DNA of 37,882 bases, taken from assembly GCA_020650975.1 (NCBI GenBank), contig JAIPMN010008551.1:1-37882 (forward strand). The letters are read 5' to 3'. Positions within the stretch are counted from its first letter, which is position 1. Each line of letters starts with the position of its first letter. The stretch is from Apostichopus californicus. Lineage: Eukaryota > Echinodermata > Holothuroidea > Aspidochirotida > Stichopodidae. Shown piece by piece: positions 11,801-22,800 of the stretch. The translations under genes were made by a program, and so were the position numbers. The notes under the pieces are model-generated. The model was not told the DNA's origin. It searched no databases and was given only the letters and a program-made list of their open reading frames with translations.

Positions 11801-14800
11801 AACAGAGATCATGTCGAGGTTACAGCACTATTGGTTCCCACTATCAATTGCAGTAACCGATACACTCTACCTGTAATATAAACTACAATCTCCTAGCCAG
11901 AAATTTTATGATATGACTGTACCATCTAAATTAGTTTGCCTTTATACTGCATACTCCCACAGGAAGCATAACTTGATAAAATCAGTGTTTCCATGGCTAG
12001 GCATACATGAAAACTGTATACAGGTCTCACCATGCAATGAATAGTACTTTGCAACTACTGCAGTCAACAAAGTTCTATTACAGTGCCAGTTGAATTGTCA
12101 AACATATTCCCATGAGGTGGAAATTATTAATATTGTTTTGCCATTTACATATATATTGTCAGCATATTGTTTATGTTTAAAAATGGTATAATTTGTCTTG
12201 GGAATCGTTTGAGTTTTTATCACAGTTACACAATGACATGTTTTCTATATACAGCCAGCAGATTGAAATTATATATTACAAAAACACAGAAGAATCACAG
12301 CCATGCAGTAACAGTTAGGCACAAAGAGGGTTCAATGGAACTTTCCGATACACACTGTACAAATGGTCTGGTCTGTCAATTTCCACATACAGTAGCTTCC
12401 AGCTGTCAACATGAAGTTTACTCGATATCCTGCATTGATGTATTATTCATTATTACTAATTACACTCAAGTTTCCTAATAGCACATACCAACAGTAACCA
12501 CCCACAGACATTACAGGAACATACTGTGAAGCTATTCAAACTACTGTTTCACATTTAATTTTCTAGTTCACTGTAAGTAGCCTGGTTTTGAAGAGTTGTG
12601 GATACAAACAGTATTGCTCACTGGTGGATGGGGTTGGGTGACTTTTGCTTTCTTTGACATTATATGTCAGTTATTACTCCTTTTTTGTTTTTTTTTTCTT
12701 TTTTTTTCTTGTTTTTCTTGCTCTTAAAAAGTCAATGCAGAAAAGTCAACAGTTCTGTACACTCCATTCCATACTGTATTGTAACAGTCAGTTGTAAAGC
12801 AAACAAGATTTAATTTCTCATTCTGTGTTTCTGTACTACAGACGGTAAAACCACAGCTTGGGTAATGAAACTTCGATAATAAGTAATACATTCATGCATT
12901 GCTGCGGTCATATATTGTTTTCTCACCTGTTTGATCAACTCCTCCTGAAGTGCAATAATTTCATCTTCTTTCTCCTTCAGGGCACTTTTAAGACTTTCTA
13001 CTTCTTTGAAGCTTTCTTCCACTTCCAATTTATGGGAAGAAACTGCTTCATCTTTCTTCAGTTTCTTGATTTCATTGCTCAGTTTATTAACCTGTGGTTG
13101 AACAATTAATATATAATTTATCTAAGCATCACCTCTTACAGACTATACAGATCTATGTAAAACTCGTCCAACAGATTTATGCACATGTGACTTATTGAAC
13201 CATGTCAGTAAATAATACATATATATCTACTCTTCCACAAATGGAGAAAAGATATCATAACCTGTTCATAATAAGATATAAGTTTGGCCTATAGTTCCGT
13301 TTTAATAGCAGGCCACTATTAAAGATTGTTATGAACATAAAGTATACAATACAGTAGCTACAAAGCTGACAACTTTAGCGTGTTTGTTCAAGTGAACCCA
13401 AGTACATGATGCTATTGAGGTCCTACTGTATATATATACTGTACTTTACTGTACTGTACTGTACTGTACTGTATTGTACTTAACTGTACTGTACAGCACA
13501 AAATAATTTGCAAGATGCATTGAGAGAAAATTTACTAACCTCATCACTGGCTTTAAGAGCTGCAGCTTTTGCATCCTTGTTTTCTTCTCCTAGTTCTTGT
13601 AACTTGAAAAGAGGAATAAATCAATTCTATTTAACAGCAAGTTATATAGCTACCCATCATATGGTCACACAAATGATCTTGATGTGAGACATTACAACAC
13701 TATTTTGGCTACTTTGCAATTTATATTGCATTTTAAATATCAGTTTTACTGTACATCAAGCACTGTTAACTTTGTAGAAATTTTGACCTTTACCAAAACA
13801 ACTCTAGTACAATACTCAATGAGGCAACCTACATATCAAGTATAAAGTGGGTTCTTTCAATGATTAAAAGATCCAACTCTTCAGTAAACACCTAAAGGAG
13901 AATCACTTACAAACAGTTCCTTAAGATATGAACGGAAAAAATTCTGACATGGGCAACATGTCTGGGCACTTTGGGTAGTAGAATGAGAAGGAACGTCATT
14001 GACCAGGAGGGTCTAGTCATAGAGGGTGTACAGTGCTAAAATGATTACCAGTTCACTCTAGGTACATACAAGAGGGAGAGTGGTGAGGTTGTGAGGAGAC
14101 AGGTAAACCAGGAGCACATTTCTTGTATCAAGAAAATACTAAACTTACATTCAGTAAAGAAAACATCAGACTGCATGTACCAACTTGTTCTAACTTCAAA
14201 CATGTTTATTTTGATAGAACTGTTGGCTTCACCTGTCTGTTTACCCTGAATAATAAAACACAGTACAGTATATGGTTCTTGTACTTTCTGCTAAAGCTGG
14301 GTCTTCACATTATCAAATTATAATACACTACTTAAGACATATTCTTTTTAGGTTAACCATGTTTACAAGCCAAAGACAGAACATTCCCTTGCACACAACG
14401 TGAACACATGTACAGTTAGTAAGTATGTTCTATGTTACAGTTAGTAGCATACATGTCATTATGCTTGCAAACTGTGGTTTCCTTTGACCCTTTCTGGATC
14501 ATTGTTGAAGAGATACATACTCCAAATTCACCACCTCTTACTGACCCACTTACTAACTTTTCCTCTTTAATACCTCCCTGTGATAGCCTACAGAACTTTA
14601 AGTTAAAATTAAGAGTGATGTATGCAAAGCAGTGGCTGACCCTGTTGTAAAGCAAAGTTATACAAGATAAACGATGCCATTAACAATTTCTAAGACATAA
14701 GAGAAACACGAACAGAAAGGAATAAACATGACACAGAACATACTTCATTGAGCTTCTGTACCTATTTACAATCTCCCAAGTCTAACAAGGTCTGTGTAGA

Positions 14801-15617
14801 ACTTTTATATGATCAAAGAATGACCAATATGTACACTGTAAGAAGGATGTGTAAGTTTGGTAAATAGAACACCAGCTTTGAGCCAGTAAACTCCCCTTCA
14901 AACCTTGACCTATACATGTCTCTAAAATCACATCACAATACACACCGCATTTTCCTGACCTGGACACCCCTAGTGCATACTTAGGCTAGTCCTAGGTTTT
15001 ACGATTCCCAAATGTTCTCACAGAGGGCCTAGATAGCTTCATGCATATAGTATTTATCCGAGGACTTACTAAGAATCTACTAGGAATTTCCCATATGTAC
15101 TGTGTTCCCTCAATTTTTCGTATTTTTCACTCCTCAGAAACTTCCCTTAAAACTTGTCCATGACGGATTTATAACCAAGCTTCACCCAGACAAGGATAGG
15201 ATACTAGTATGAAAAGTATGAAGTATACAGACCTAGCATAGCCTTGGACTACCACTTTTTCTCTTGCAAGTAACAGACAGAAGTAATGAAAGAGTTATCA
15301 TATGAAAGAATCCTTACCCTAGTAGCCAGAACATGCCGAATTTTTAGAGCTTGCTGTCGAAATGTACGAAGCTGGCCATCAAGAACTTCATAACGCTGTT
15401 TCCAGTACGATATGTTCCCCACTTGTTCGTTAGGCGAGTTCGGGCTTAACGTTAGGCCCTCGTCACAAAGGTTACCATTGTGTCCGGAAAGATCGTCGTT
15501 TTCCTGAATGTGGTAGTCCGGTGAGACAGGTGTTGGAGGCGAAAGCGAGAAATTCGGCGATAAATCCTCTAATCCAAGAGCCTGCAGCTCGTTTGTTTCA
15601 GATTCCTCTGCTTCCAT
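5860..15617 (-). CDS. unassigned coiled-coil protein with acidic disordered C-terminal half (multi-exon gene span)
   Basis: The predicted exons, in coding order, are 15617-15318, 13602-13540, 13091-12927, 10741-10658, 10372-10291, 8932-7617, 6508-6430 and possibly 5870-5860. They join in phase to about 699 codons. Residues 1-70 are acidic and Ser/Pro-rich (MEAEESETNELQALGLEDL at the start). About 70-232 are heptad-rich and Lys/Glu-rich, typical of a coiled coil. About 232-670 are low-complexity, acidic and Ser/Thr-rich, with a proline motif APPPLPKHK near the end that could bind SH3 or WW domains. The ATG at 15617 is supported by an in-frame TAG two codons upstream. I do not recognise the family. 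The layout suggests a cytoskeletal or trafficking scaffold, but that is inference. The last exon is weak, so the true C-terminus may be elsewhere. Confidence 0.7.
6430..6508 (-). CDS. coiled-coil gene, exon 7
   Basis: The acceptor CTTTACTTCCAG precedes EKRIYDVAENGIRMSSSLEN, and the exon ends ACCAGAA with a strong GTAAGT donor. It joins exon 6 in phase 0 and leaves phase 1. The strong splice sites and plausible peptide support it, although no homologue was recognised. Confidence 0.6.
6534..6547. repeat. ATGC microsatellite
   Basis: A short self-complementary (ATGC)n run just upstream (in coding sense) of coiled-coil exon 7. No function is apparent. Confidence 0.5.
7617..8932 (-). CDS. coiled-coil gene, large exon 6 encoding the disordered region
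   Basis: This 1316-nt exon is read from acceptor TTCTATTCAG to donor GTAAGT after ACTGTG. It encodes about 439 residues. It starts HSIPCPVILNSDGKWEWSLP, continues through stretches rich in Asp, Glu and Ser, and ends near NPYKRQVAPPPLPKHKTSTV. There are tryptophan/proline clusters (PLDWNTWPRTRSKPP) and an acidic run ENPWDADYDEPPEETPDDFF. No folded domain is recognised. The base composition is clearly more GC-rich than the flanking introns, which supports coding. Confidence 0.85.
9343..9708. repeat. tandem duplication of about 180 bp
   Basis: Two adjacent copies share blocks such as AACTTTGGTTTATGTT (9401 and 9579), CTACACATTGCAAAAGTATA and GAGACTGGTGGAT. The offset is 178-180 bp. Differences include a C-run expansion in the second copy. 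The duplication lies in the intron between exons 5 and 6 of the coiled-coil gene. Confidence 0.85.
10037..10119. repeat. inverted repeat around a T tract
   Basis: AAAACGAAAAACAAAA at 10037-10052 is the exact reverse complement of TTTTGTTTTTCGTTTT at 10104-10119. The spacer is dominated by T runs. The hairpin lies in an intron of the coiled-coil gene. Confidence 0.75.
10291..10372 (-). CDS. coiled-coil gene, exon 5
   Basis: The acceptor TTCATTTTCAG precedes LEKELSGYKEENQEAVKMIS, and the exon ends TTAGAAG with the moderate donor GTTTGT. The 82 nt leave phase 1. This matches the next acceptor exactly, giving a GCC (Ala) codon across the junction. The donor is the least typical of the set. Confidence 0.65.
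10658..10741 (-). CDS. coiled-coil gene, exon 4 (28 codons)
   Basis: The acceptor TTATTCCAG precedes ETIHQESKAAVEFKVEEVK, and the exon ends ATATCAGAG with donor GTGATT. It is phase 0 at both ends. The composition is helical and charged like the neighbouring exons. It is too short to be found as an open reading frame on its own. Confidence 0.7.
12927..13091 (-). CDS. coiled-coil gene, exon 3 (55 codons)
   Basis: The acceptor CAACCACAG precedes VNKLSNEIKKLKKDE, and the exon ends at IALQEELIKQ with donor GTGAGA. It is phase 0 at both ends. The regular Leu/Ile spacing among Lys and Glu residues is the strongest coiled-coil signal in the protein. Confidence 0.8.
13436..13496. repeat. (GTACT)n pentanucleotide microsatellite
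   Basis: ACTGT/GTACT pentamers are repeated about ten times with few interruptions, just downstream (in coding sense) of exon 2 of the coiled-coil gene at 13540-13602. Short TACTGTA and CTGTACAG motifs are also frequent elsewhere in the window. Confidence 0.8.
13540..13602 (-). CDS. coiled-coil gene, exon 2 (21 codons)
   Basis: The acceptor CTTTTCAAG precedes LQELGEENKDAKAAALKASD, and the exon ends GATGAG with donor GTTAGT. It is phase 0 at both ends, so it is removable without a frameshift. It continues the charged heptad pattern from exon 1. Confidence 0.7.
14047..14106. repeat. partial copy of the TACCTGTC...GACAGGTA palindromic element
   Basis: CCAGTTCACTCTA is followed by GGGAGAGTGGTGAGG and GTGAGGAGACAGGTA. 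This matches the inner and outer right arms of the element at 5456-5535. The left outer arm is missing. Confidence 0.45.
15318..15617 (-). CDS. coiled-coil gene, exon 1 (residues 1-100)
   Basis: The exon begins at an ATG with an in-frame stop two codons upstream. It ends at ACTAGG followed by donor GTAAGG, in phase 0. It encodes an acidic, Pro/Ser-rich head (LSPNFSLSPPTPVSPDY) and then the start of the helical region (SYWKQRYEVLDGQLRTFRQQ). The SP and TP dipeptides suggest proline-directed phosphorylation sites. Confidence 0.75.
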
Positions 15618-16349
15618 TGCCTATTCGTAATAGGACTATGTAGCCTTTGTTGCTTACTTTGTGCAGTGTGTATTGTATGTGCTATATTATTATGCATATA
15701 AATGTTGAACTGTATAACTGACATAGCTAGACATCCGCAGACAACACACAATGTAAATATATTATGCATTGAGTCATCATTATTCACATGCAAGTCCCAA
15801 GTTTTTAATCCAAGACTTTCACTTCCGGTAACAGATGCACATAAGTTCTAAAGGTCTCGTGAAAGAAGGAGAAGTGTCATTATTCCCATCTAACGTCTCC
15901 TCCTATATTATTTAAGATGTATAAATCTAACAGAATCAGCCTTGCTGGACATCAACTGAGTACATTTTAGATCAACGTTTATGACAAGGGATATGTTTTA
16001 TCCCGCTTTTCTTTTCATAACTTGTACACAGTTGTGATATTGTTCTTTCTTCTTCTAGCTGACAGGCACGATATTTTATTCTTCTGTTGTCATTTTCAGC
16101 GGAACAGTGACGTACAACACGAACTTTTAAGGTCAATGCACTGTTTGACAGGACCAGAAACTTTAGTTTCATACCTCGGGTTCACGGAACTCTTTGAAAA
16201 CGTCCAGTTTCCATCGAAATATAACGACGTTGACATCTTAAATATCAAGTTCTTATTTTTGTGCAAAATGGAGGACTATTGAAGGTGTACAATATTTAGG
16301 AACCTTGTTGAAGTGATGATTACAATTAGTCATCATTAATAGTCTCAAA
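15618..16349. promoter_or_regulatory. upstream region of the coiled-coil gene
   Basis: This 0.7-kb stretch lies upstream of the ATG at 15617 and must hold the 5' UTR, and probably the promoter, of that gene. A plus-strand open frame at 16022-16282 looks non-coding: it starts in a T-rich run and shows no domain. I see no TATA box or other element that I would defend. Confidence 0.35.
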
Positions 16350-16661
16350 TTAAGACTCGCGCAAAAAGAAACGCCGGTAATCTGACCTAGTTTCGTATGA
16401 GGTGTAACAGCTTGCTACCGTCGGTAATTAGACACCACTGTAGTGTACAGTCAATACATACAGCTGCGGTCGATACCCACAACACAGTGTACAAACGATA
16501 TAGCGATGGACATCTCAGGTCCAGCTAAAGATAACAAGGTATCACGTTTCAATACTGTCTGCATTTTGTAGCGACATCAACAAAACGTCACTTGCAAGCA
16601 ACAGAAAGTTCACTTTTTAGATGGCCGCACGCGGTTTGGGGCGAGTCTTCAATGCCTTTAA
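16350..16661 (+). mobile_element. MITE copy 1 (TTAA-flanked family, internally deleted)
   Basis: About 312 bp. The left end, TTAAGACTCGCGC, lacks the first bases of the terminal repeat. The right end is GGGGCGAGTCTTCAATGCCTTTAA. The interior shares long blocks with the copies at 17870-18232 and 23209-23575, including CAGCTTGCTACCGTCGGTAA and AGCGATGGACATCTCAGG. Relative to copy 2 it lacks the segment around GAAGTGTTAGATAG to ACACACA. It has no coding capacity, so it would have depended on a transposase in trans. Confidence 0.85.
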
Positions 16662-17532
16662 GTATTTAAAAACATATTTTCCATGCGGGTTTTTTTCCCT
16701 GACATTGGCGAGTGTTCGATTAGATAATATTCAATGTCTCAGTGAAGAAAAGATGGTTACACTGTGGCAGTAAGCTTTCCGCCCCTGAAGGTTTGTCTAT
16801 GAGTGACTACTAATTTGACCTTGGCGTTTTTGGCAGTACTCATGAATGTCAAATTACTGGTTCTGACATTTTAACAACTACTTTACTCACTATATAATCT
16901 GTAATTCAACATTTTTTTTTCCTTTTAATAAACAGTATTTTGAAAGTGACAGATATAATATTATAGCTGACAATTTATATAAAAAGGGAATATTTATACA
17001 TACTGAAGGCCTGTGGGTAACTGAAAAGCTGCCACATCATGTTACCTTTTCTTTGAAAACTTGATAGAATTATATTTTAGTAGCCATATGCAATCACTAT
17101 CCGGTGCAAACGTATATATATTCATTAAAATTTCAATTGTTCCCTTTTGTTATTGAAACAGTGCTCGTTTGTTAATAAAGAAAATATGAAACTAAATATA
17201 ATTAAATAGTAATGAGACATTCAAATAGTGGAATTTGTGGTGCATAAAATGCACGTACAGTATGGTCCAAACTTGATCAACAGATAGAAATATGGAAGCA
17301 TACTACTTACATGACTGAGTTCTACTAGTGGAACTGTCTGATTGTAATTATTGATTTTGGAAAAGAGTAAACAAACAAAAACCGGAATTACTGTGCTCTA
17401 ACCGACAGAGCCAACCCAGTCAATTAGTTAGTATCGATCCATAAAATGTTGTTTAATTGGGGGCGCCAGACAGAAACCAAAATTTAACTGGAAGATTTTA
17501 AACAATGGAAATAGAGCATGAAATTTTCGCAA
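16662..17532. other. intergenic stretch between repeats
   Basis: AT-rich sequence without a supported gene. On the minus strand at about 17420-17380 there is a tRNA A-box-like segment (TGGCTCTGTCGGTTAGAGC) with no B box following it. The rest shows nothing I can name. Confidence 0.4.
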
Positions 17533-17600
17533 GAACAGGATTCGATTCAGTGGCCTCAGAAATACCAGTTATGTTCTCTACCAATGAGTTATCTAGTCCT
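17533..17600 (-). other. tRNA-like sequence (degenerate tRNA or SINE head)
   Basis: Read on the minus strand, TAACTCATTGGTAGAG resembles a tRNA A box (D arm). About 30 nt later, AATCGAATCC resembles a B box (T arm). The spacing fits a tRNA of about 70 nt. D-stem and T-stem pairing is poor, so it is probably a pseudo-tRNA or the promoter end of a SINE, not a working tRNA. A second A-box-like segment lies 110-150 bp further along on the same strand. Confidence 0.4.
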
Positions 17601-17869
17601 TAGTTAGGGCCATCACTTGACGTCCATTTCTTTAGTTAATCGTTGTTCATATATTGTACAATTGATTTTGTGATCAAAGTCATATTTTATGCCAGCTTCG
17701 TCCACAACAACAAAATCAATGAGTTCACGAATTTCAATGCAAGTAGCGTAGGAATACTTTCCCAAATTTTGTTGCTAATATAACCTAAGAGGACTGCCTT
17801 TGACAAAGTTATCACAATTTAGCATTATCAATAAGGCCAAAACTAAGGATCTGACATAAAAAATTGGGG

Positions 17870-18232
17870 TTAAAGGGTGTGAAGACTCGCTCACAAAGAA
17901 ACGTTTCATGCCGGTAATCTGACCTATTTTCGACTGAGGTGTAACAGAAGTGTTAGATAGTAGATACCACCATCGATCCCAGAAAATACACACACAGCTT
18001 GCTACCGTCGGTAATTAGACACTACGATACAGTCACTACATGCAGCTACGGTCAATACCCACAACACAGTGTACAAAGCAGCGATGGACATCTCAGGTTC
18101 AGATAAAAGATAACACGGTATCATGTTTCATTACTGTCTGCATGTTGTATTAACTTCACTTGCAAGCAATGGAAAGTTAACTTTTTTCACAGGGCGGCAC
18201 GCTGTATGGGGCGAGTCTTTAATGCCTTTAAA
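17870..18232 (+). mobile_element. MITE copy 2 (full length)
   Basis: About 363 bp. It begins TTAAAGGGTGTGAAGACTCGC and ends GCGAGTCTTTAATGCCTTTAA, so the ends are imperfect inverted repeats bounded by TTAA on both sides. It has the same orientation as copy 1. It contains the segment missing from copy 1 (GAAGTGTTAGATAG to CAGAAAATACACACA). TTAA at both borders suits a piggyBac-type target duplication, but a TA duplication with a longer terminus cannot be excluded. Confidence 0.88.
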
Positions 18233-19571
18233 GGGAACATTCCAGATATTTAGAATATTCTGAAGGTAAAGTTTCAAAAAACATTCTGAATAGTGACCTG
18301 CTAACCCAAAAGTTTGCCATTGCATTGGGCTATATCAGTTCTCCAAACAATCTACCTTAATTAATTCTTTCAGTGAAGACTTTAGACACAGGCGTGATTT
18401 GATGTTGTGGAACAATGATTCACAAACTATTAAGGGGGGGGGGGGGAGAATGTGCAGGGGAATCGAAAAGTGGGGTGAGAAATATTTTGGGAGATTTGCC
18501 AGATGTCAGAAAGTTTATCTAGTTTTTGGAGCTTGCCGACGTCGACAATGCACGCTAGCTTCCATGCATTCTGAGCATGGAAGCTGATGGGCACAGGGAG
18601 AGGGGGGCACGGGGACTCTGGTAGATGGTGACTCAATCCCTGTGGAAGCTTCTTTGTCATGAGCCTCAGAGTTTGCGAACCGCTTTTATATACAATTAAA
18701 TGTATTCCTATCAGTGCATGCTGTTTTGAGATATGTCCATTTAAATTTCTGAGGCACATTATTGTTAGGCTTTAACTCTATTTTATGATTAGACGATGAT
18801 TTTGCCTCTTACATATTTTTATCCCAGATAACGAATCAAGAAGTCTATATTTGTCTATGGAAACTATATATTAAGAGGTGTTTGTCTTTTTCCAGTTTGT
18901 CTTTACCATAATTTAAAGCCACATATACAGATGATACATAACTAACCTGGGAACTACATGAAAGTTCTTAATCTGGGACACCATATTTGCTCGGAGCTGC
19001 CAATATAGTGGGTACAGGATACCTTGGGGTGGGGGGGGGAGGGGAAAACTGTTATTTACTAAGCAGCCAATGTAGTGCTAATGTCAAGTACTAAGACAGC
19101 ATACTTAAATCTTTATTCTGGTTGAACCTTCAGGACAATTCCCTTTCATTAGTAGGAATGTTATTTATTTCAAAAGACAAGTAGCATACGTAATATTTGG
19201 TATAACCATTGTTAGTAGATGGTAAAACATACCACTTACCTATGCCATTGACTTCATTATGGCCTGAGGAAGGGCAAGGTCAGGTCTGTACATTCAATTT
19301 TTTTCAAGGAGGGGAGGCGGAGGGAAGGGGTGTAGATCGATTTTGAAACCAACTTAGCCTATTTGGTACCAGACTGGCATCAATTTGGAACCAAAAAAGA
19401 ACCCCCATGCCCTATATATACATTTGGGGAGGGAGGGGGGGGGGAGAGGGGATGCACTTAATTCTCAAAGAAATGCCTTTTCTAATTCAACATGTTCCTT
19501 TAAGAAAGTTTGTTTTGCAATGAAACAAAAATAAAACTAATTCAAAGAGAGTGGAACTTTCTCTGCAACTT
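18233..19571. other. intergenic stretch downstream of SIVA1
   Basis: No gene is supported. G runs stand out at about 18434-18446, 19026-19043 and 19424-19450. The open frames crossing them are low-complexity artefacts. Confidence 0.45.
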
Positions 19572-19577
19572 TTTATT
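19572..19577 (-). terminator. polyadenylation signal candidate for SIVA1
   Basis: TTTATT on the plus strand is AATAAA on the coding strand. It lies 236 bp beyond the SIVA1 stop codon in an AT-rich context. This is a reasonable 3' UTR length, but no transcript evidence is available. Confidence 0.45.
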
Positions 19578-19812
19578 TTAATTCTTCAAATACAAAACAA
19601 AAGTATGTACAATGCAAAGAAGGTTTTGCCATTACAAAATGGGTCATAATTAATTGTCTTTGTTATTTTACAAACTGTACATCTCTATTCCACGATGGCA
19701 TTGGCATCAAGACAAAAATAATCTTCACTTGGTTGCAAAAGGCAACAAGTAACAGAGTCTTGACGTAACCTCTCTACCTTTTTCAAAGAGATTTTCCATG
19801 TAATCCGCCCTG

Positions 19813-19867
19813 TCAATGGTCCGTGGGGCAGCTCAGACAGAAACATCTTTCAAAGCTTTCGTCGTAG
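19813..19867 (-). CDS. SIVA1: SIVA1 exon 4 (stop codon)
   Basis: The acceptor TTTTACAG precedes YDESFERCFCLSCPTDH and TGA. It completes an Asn codon with exon 3 and supplies the last CxCxxC group. This matches the Siva C-terminus (MYEKVLCTSCAMFET in human). It lies 2.3 kb from exon 3 and is too short to be found as an isolated reading frame. Confidence 0.9.
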
Positions 19868-22800
19868 CTGTAAAATGAAAAGAGAAGAATATGAGTTGAG
19901 GAAACCAAATTAAAATTTCAGGAATTCATAAGTTGGAATCTACTCATGGCTATACTGTATGTGAAGATTGTGGATCAAACAACCTCTCCACTTGACTTTT
20001 GGTGAGATTTCAATGAAGGAGGAAACTGTATAACATGTAACATTCATTCCTACTCCTGTGCTATAAAATGAGTGGTGGATTGGATCCTGCTGTAATGAGC
20101 ACCATCTAATTCTCCCATATAAAGAACCACAGTACAGTAGCGTACAGTACAGTACATAAATATGTATTTCGTTTCAACCATTAACAGTACAAAATTCTTC
20201 AACATTGTTTTGAAAGTTGTCAACTATAGCACCATCTCTGTATCTCAGCCCCCTTCATTTAACAAAAAAAAATCTCAAAGGGTGGAAGGGGAGACACCTC
20301 ACCTGGACTACAAATTAATCATATCCCCTATCGGGACATGTTATGTATACGTAATACTGAACAGTTATCTCTGTTGTGTAAAAGTAAGTTGGCCTGATGT
20401 TTCGATCCTAGCAGGATCTTCTTCAGAGACTAAAAAAAGGTTATCTACGTTGATATATGTTGTTTTCTATACAGCTGCTGTATTCAAAGATACAGATATT
20501 TTAAGATATCATTTTCTTGCTACGAAATCACTGACTCTACAGGTGTCACTATTCAAAAGGGATTTGTCTGGACTGAGACAGCTACTTTTGTGACAAAGTT
20601 TAACGGCAAAAAAACTCCACCACAAGAAATGTTGTGGGCACTCTGACAGTGACACAAGAAACCTAACAAATTTTGCATGTGGTAAACTATGAAGACAACT
20701 CTATTTATTCACTGAGCCAAAAATATTGAAACCTGTAAAGAAAACCCCAGGATCATTTCTTCCAAAATCCCTGGACCAAAGTATCAACCAATAGGAGCAC
20801 ACCATTTGTATATATGCATTTTTCAAATTTATAACATGACTGCATCTATCTAACACACAATTTCTTTGGCACTAATCCAATGTCTATCTGAATTAAAAAA
20901 AACAAAAAAACAGTATTAAGATGACGAATAGAAAGAGTAATAAAATATCTATTTCTAGTGAATATGTTTTTGCCAAGATTGAGGTGAAAGACAATCGTAT
21001 TTTTTTTTTAATATGTTTCCTTGGCAACACTCACAATAACTAGTTTCTTTATCTACATCAATTGAATTAGCTTCCTGTATTTAGTTAACATATTTTCCCT
21101 TCGTTTCCTGATGATGACCTCAATGAATTTGTCATATCTACACTTAATGCCAAGTAAGCAGTAATCAATTAACAAACTCACTGTGGTACAGTTTTATGTA
21201 CATGCAATGTAACAAACAACATCAATTGTGCTATTTGTAAATTCCCCGACACTGTGTGACTTTTGAATTGACCATTGAAATTTGACTTTAACTTTGATGG
21301 ATTACACTTTTAGCCCTTTCCTCTCCCCTTTAGTATCTATGATTATCTTGAGATGTCAGAGCTGTGTTACATTTGTCATTAAATTGATAAAAACCCATTC
21401 ATAGTTTCCATATTCCTAGCAGCTGTTTTGGTAGCTCATAACTCTATTTTATATCATATTATCAAGATTTGTGAAGAATTCTTGCATTCATTTGTATCCA
21501 ATAAAGTTATGCAGCATTTCCTGAATATTCTTGTTAAAATTTTGGATACCTATTTGATTTACCCATGCTTAGACAAAGTTCTTACATTTTTACAGCAGCA
21601 TTGTGAGTTTATTTGGGGTTGATTTTGAACACTATTGAACACTAAACTCCAATATAAAAGTGTAGTTAATTAGCTTGACAAGTCAAATTTTTTTGAAATA
21701 ATTCTGTGAAAATGTGTTTTTGACTGTTGCATGTTATTTATACTAACATGATAAGTATCTGGACAACAAAATGTTACAAATCAAAATAAATTCTTTAACT
21801 AGTTGTTCATTAATATTCACTGGATCAACAACAAAAATTGGAGAGGGTCATATTTTGATCAATTAAAAACTCAATTTTTAGTTATATTCAGTAACGTAGG
21901 TTTGATAAAATTGTTGACCAAGAAAAAAGAAGAAAATAAAAGAGGGTCTTATTTTGAACAATTATATAAAAGCTAATTTTTAGTAACATTCAGTACTGTA
22001 GGTTTGATAAAATTGTTGACCAAAATAAAAATATGAGAGGGTCTTATTTTGACCAATTACAAGCTAATTTGTAGTAATCTTCAGTACTGTAGTTTTGATA
22101 AAACTGTTGACCAAATTTTTTTGAATAATATGCTTTAAATATGAGTCAAATGTTGGAAAATATATATCAACCGATTAACTTACTTGATAACAGAACACAA
22201 TGAACAGAATACACCTTGGCAGGATAGACACTCTCTGCAACATTGTGAGCATATCTGTTGATCGCAGAAGGAGCAGGCACCGTAGGCTGAAGTACTATTG
22301 AATTTACAGGAAGTACATCTCGCTGGTGGAGGAGGTCGGGGTTGACCTACGATAACGAGAGAATCATCTTTATAATACAATCTGGATGATCGTAGCACAT
22401 TCTAATAACTCTGGTATATGTGTGTTGTTTCTGTTACAAGACTATGTCAGGGATCATTAATAACATTTTGCTCCCTACATCATTTTTCAAAGTAGCAAAA
22501 ACTTTTAATATTATGAAAGTTAAACGGACAGGGTAATTTCCGAGACCAGAGACAAGCGGATAATTTTCACTGACAAAAATGTTAATGCTTTTTTTCTTCT
22601 GTGTGATTAAGCAATTAAAACTTTTATTAAATTATAATGCAAGCATTTTGCAAATCACATAATGTACAGTCAAATAGTAGGTGAACTCTTTGGACTGTTT
22701 TAAAGAATAGCCTTGTTCAAAATGTACTCCAGGAGTAAAACATTTAAATATTTTCATATTTTTGTGCAGTGAACATTGACATTGCAAAAGAATGAAAAAA

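Noticed and set aside
18399..18759. Frames of 62 and 109 aa over a G14-like run
   Set aside because: Driven by a homopolymer and its reverse complement (Pro repeats); no coding signal.
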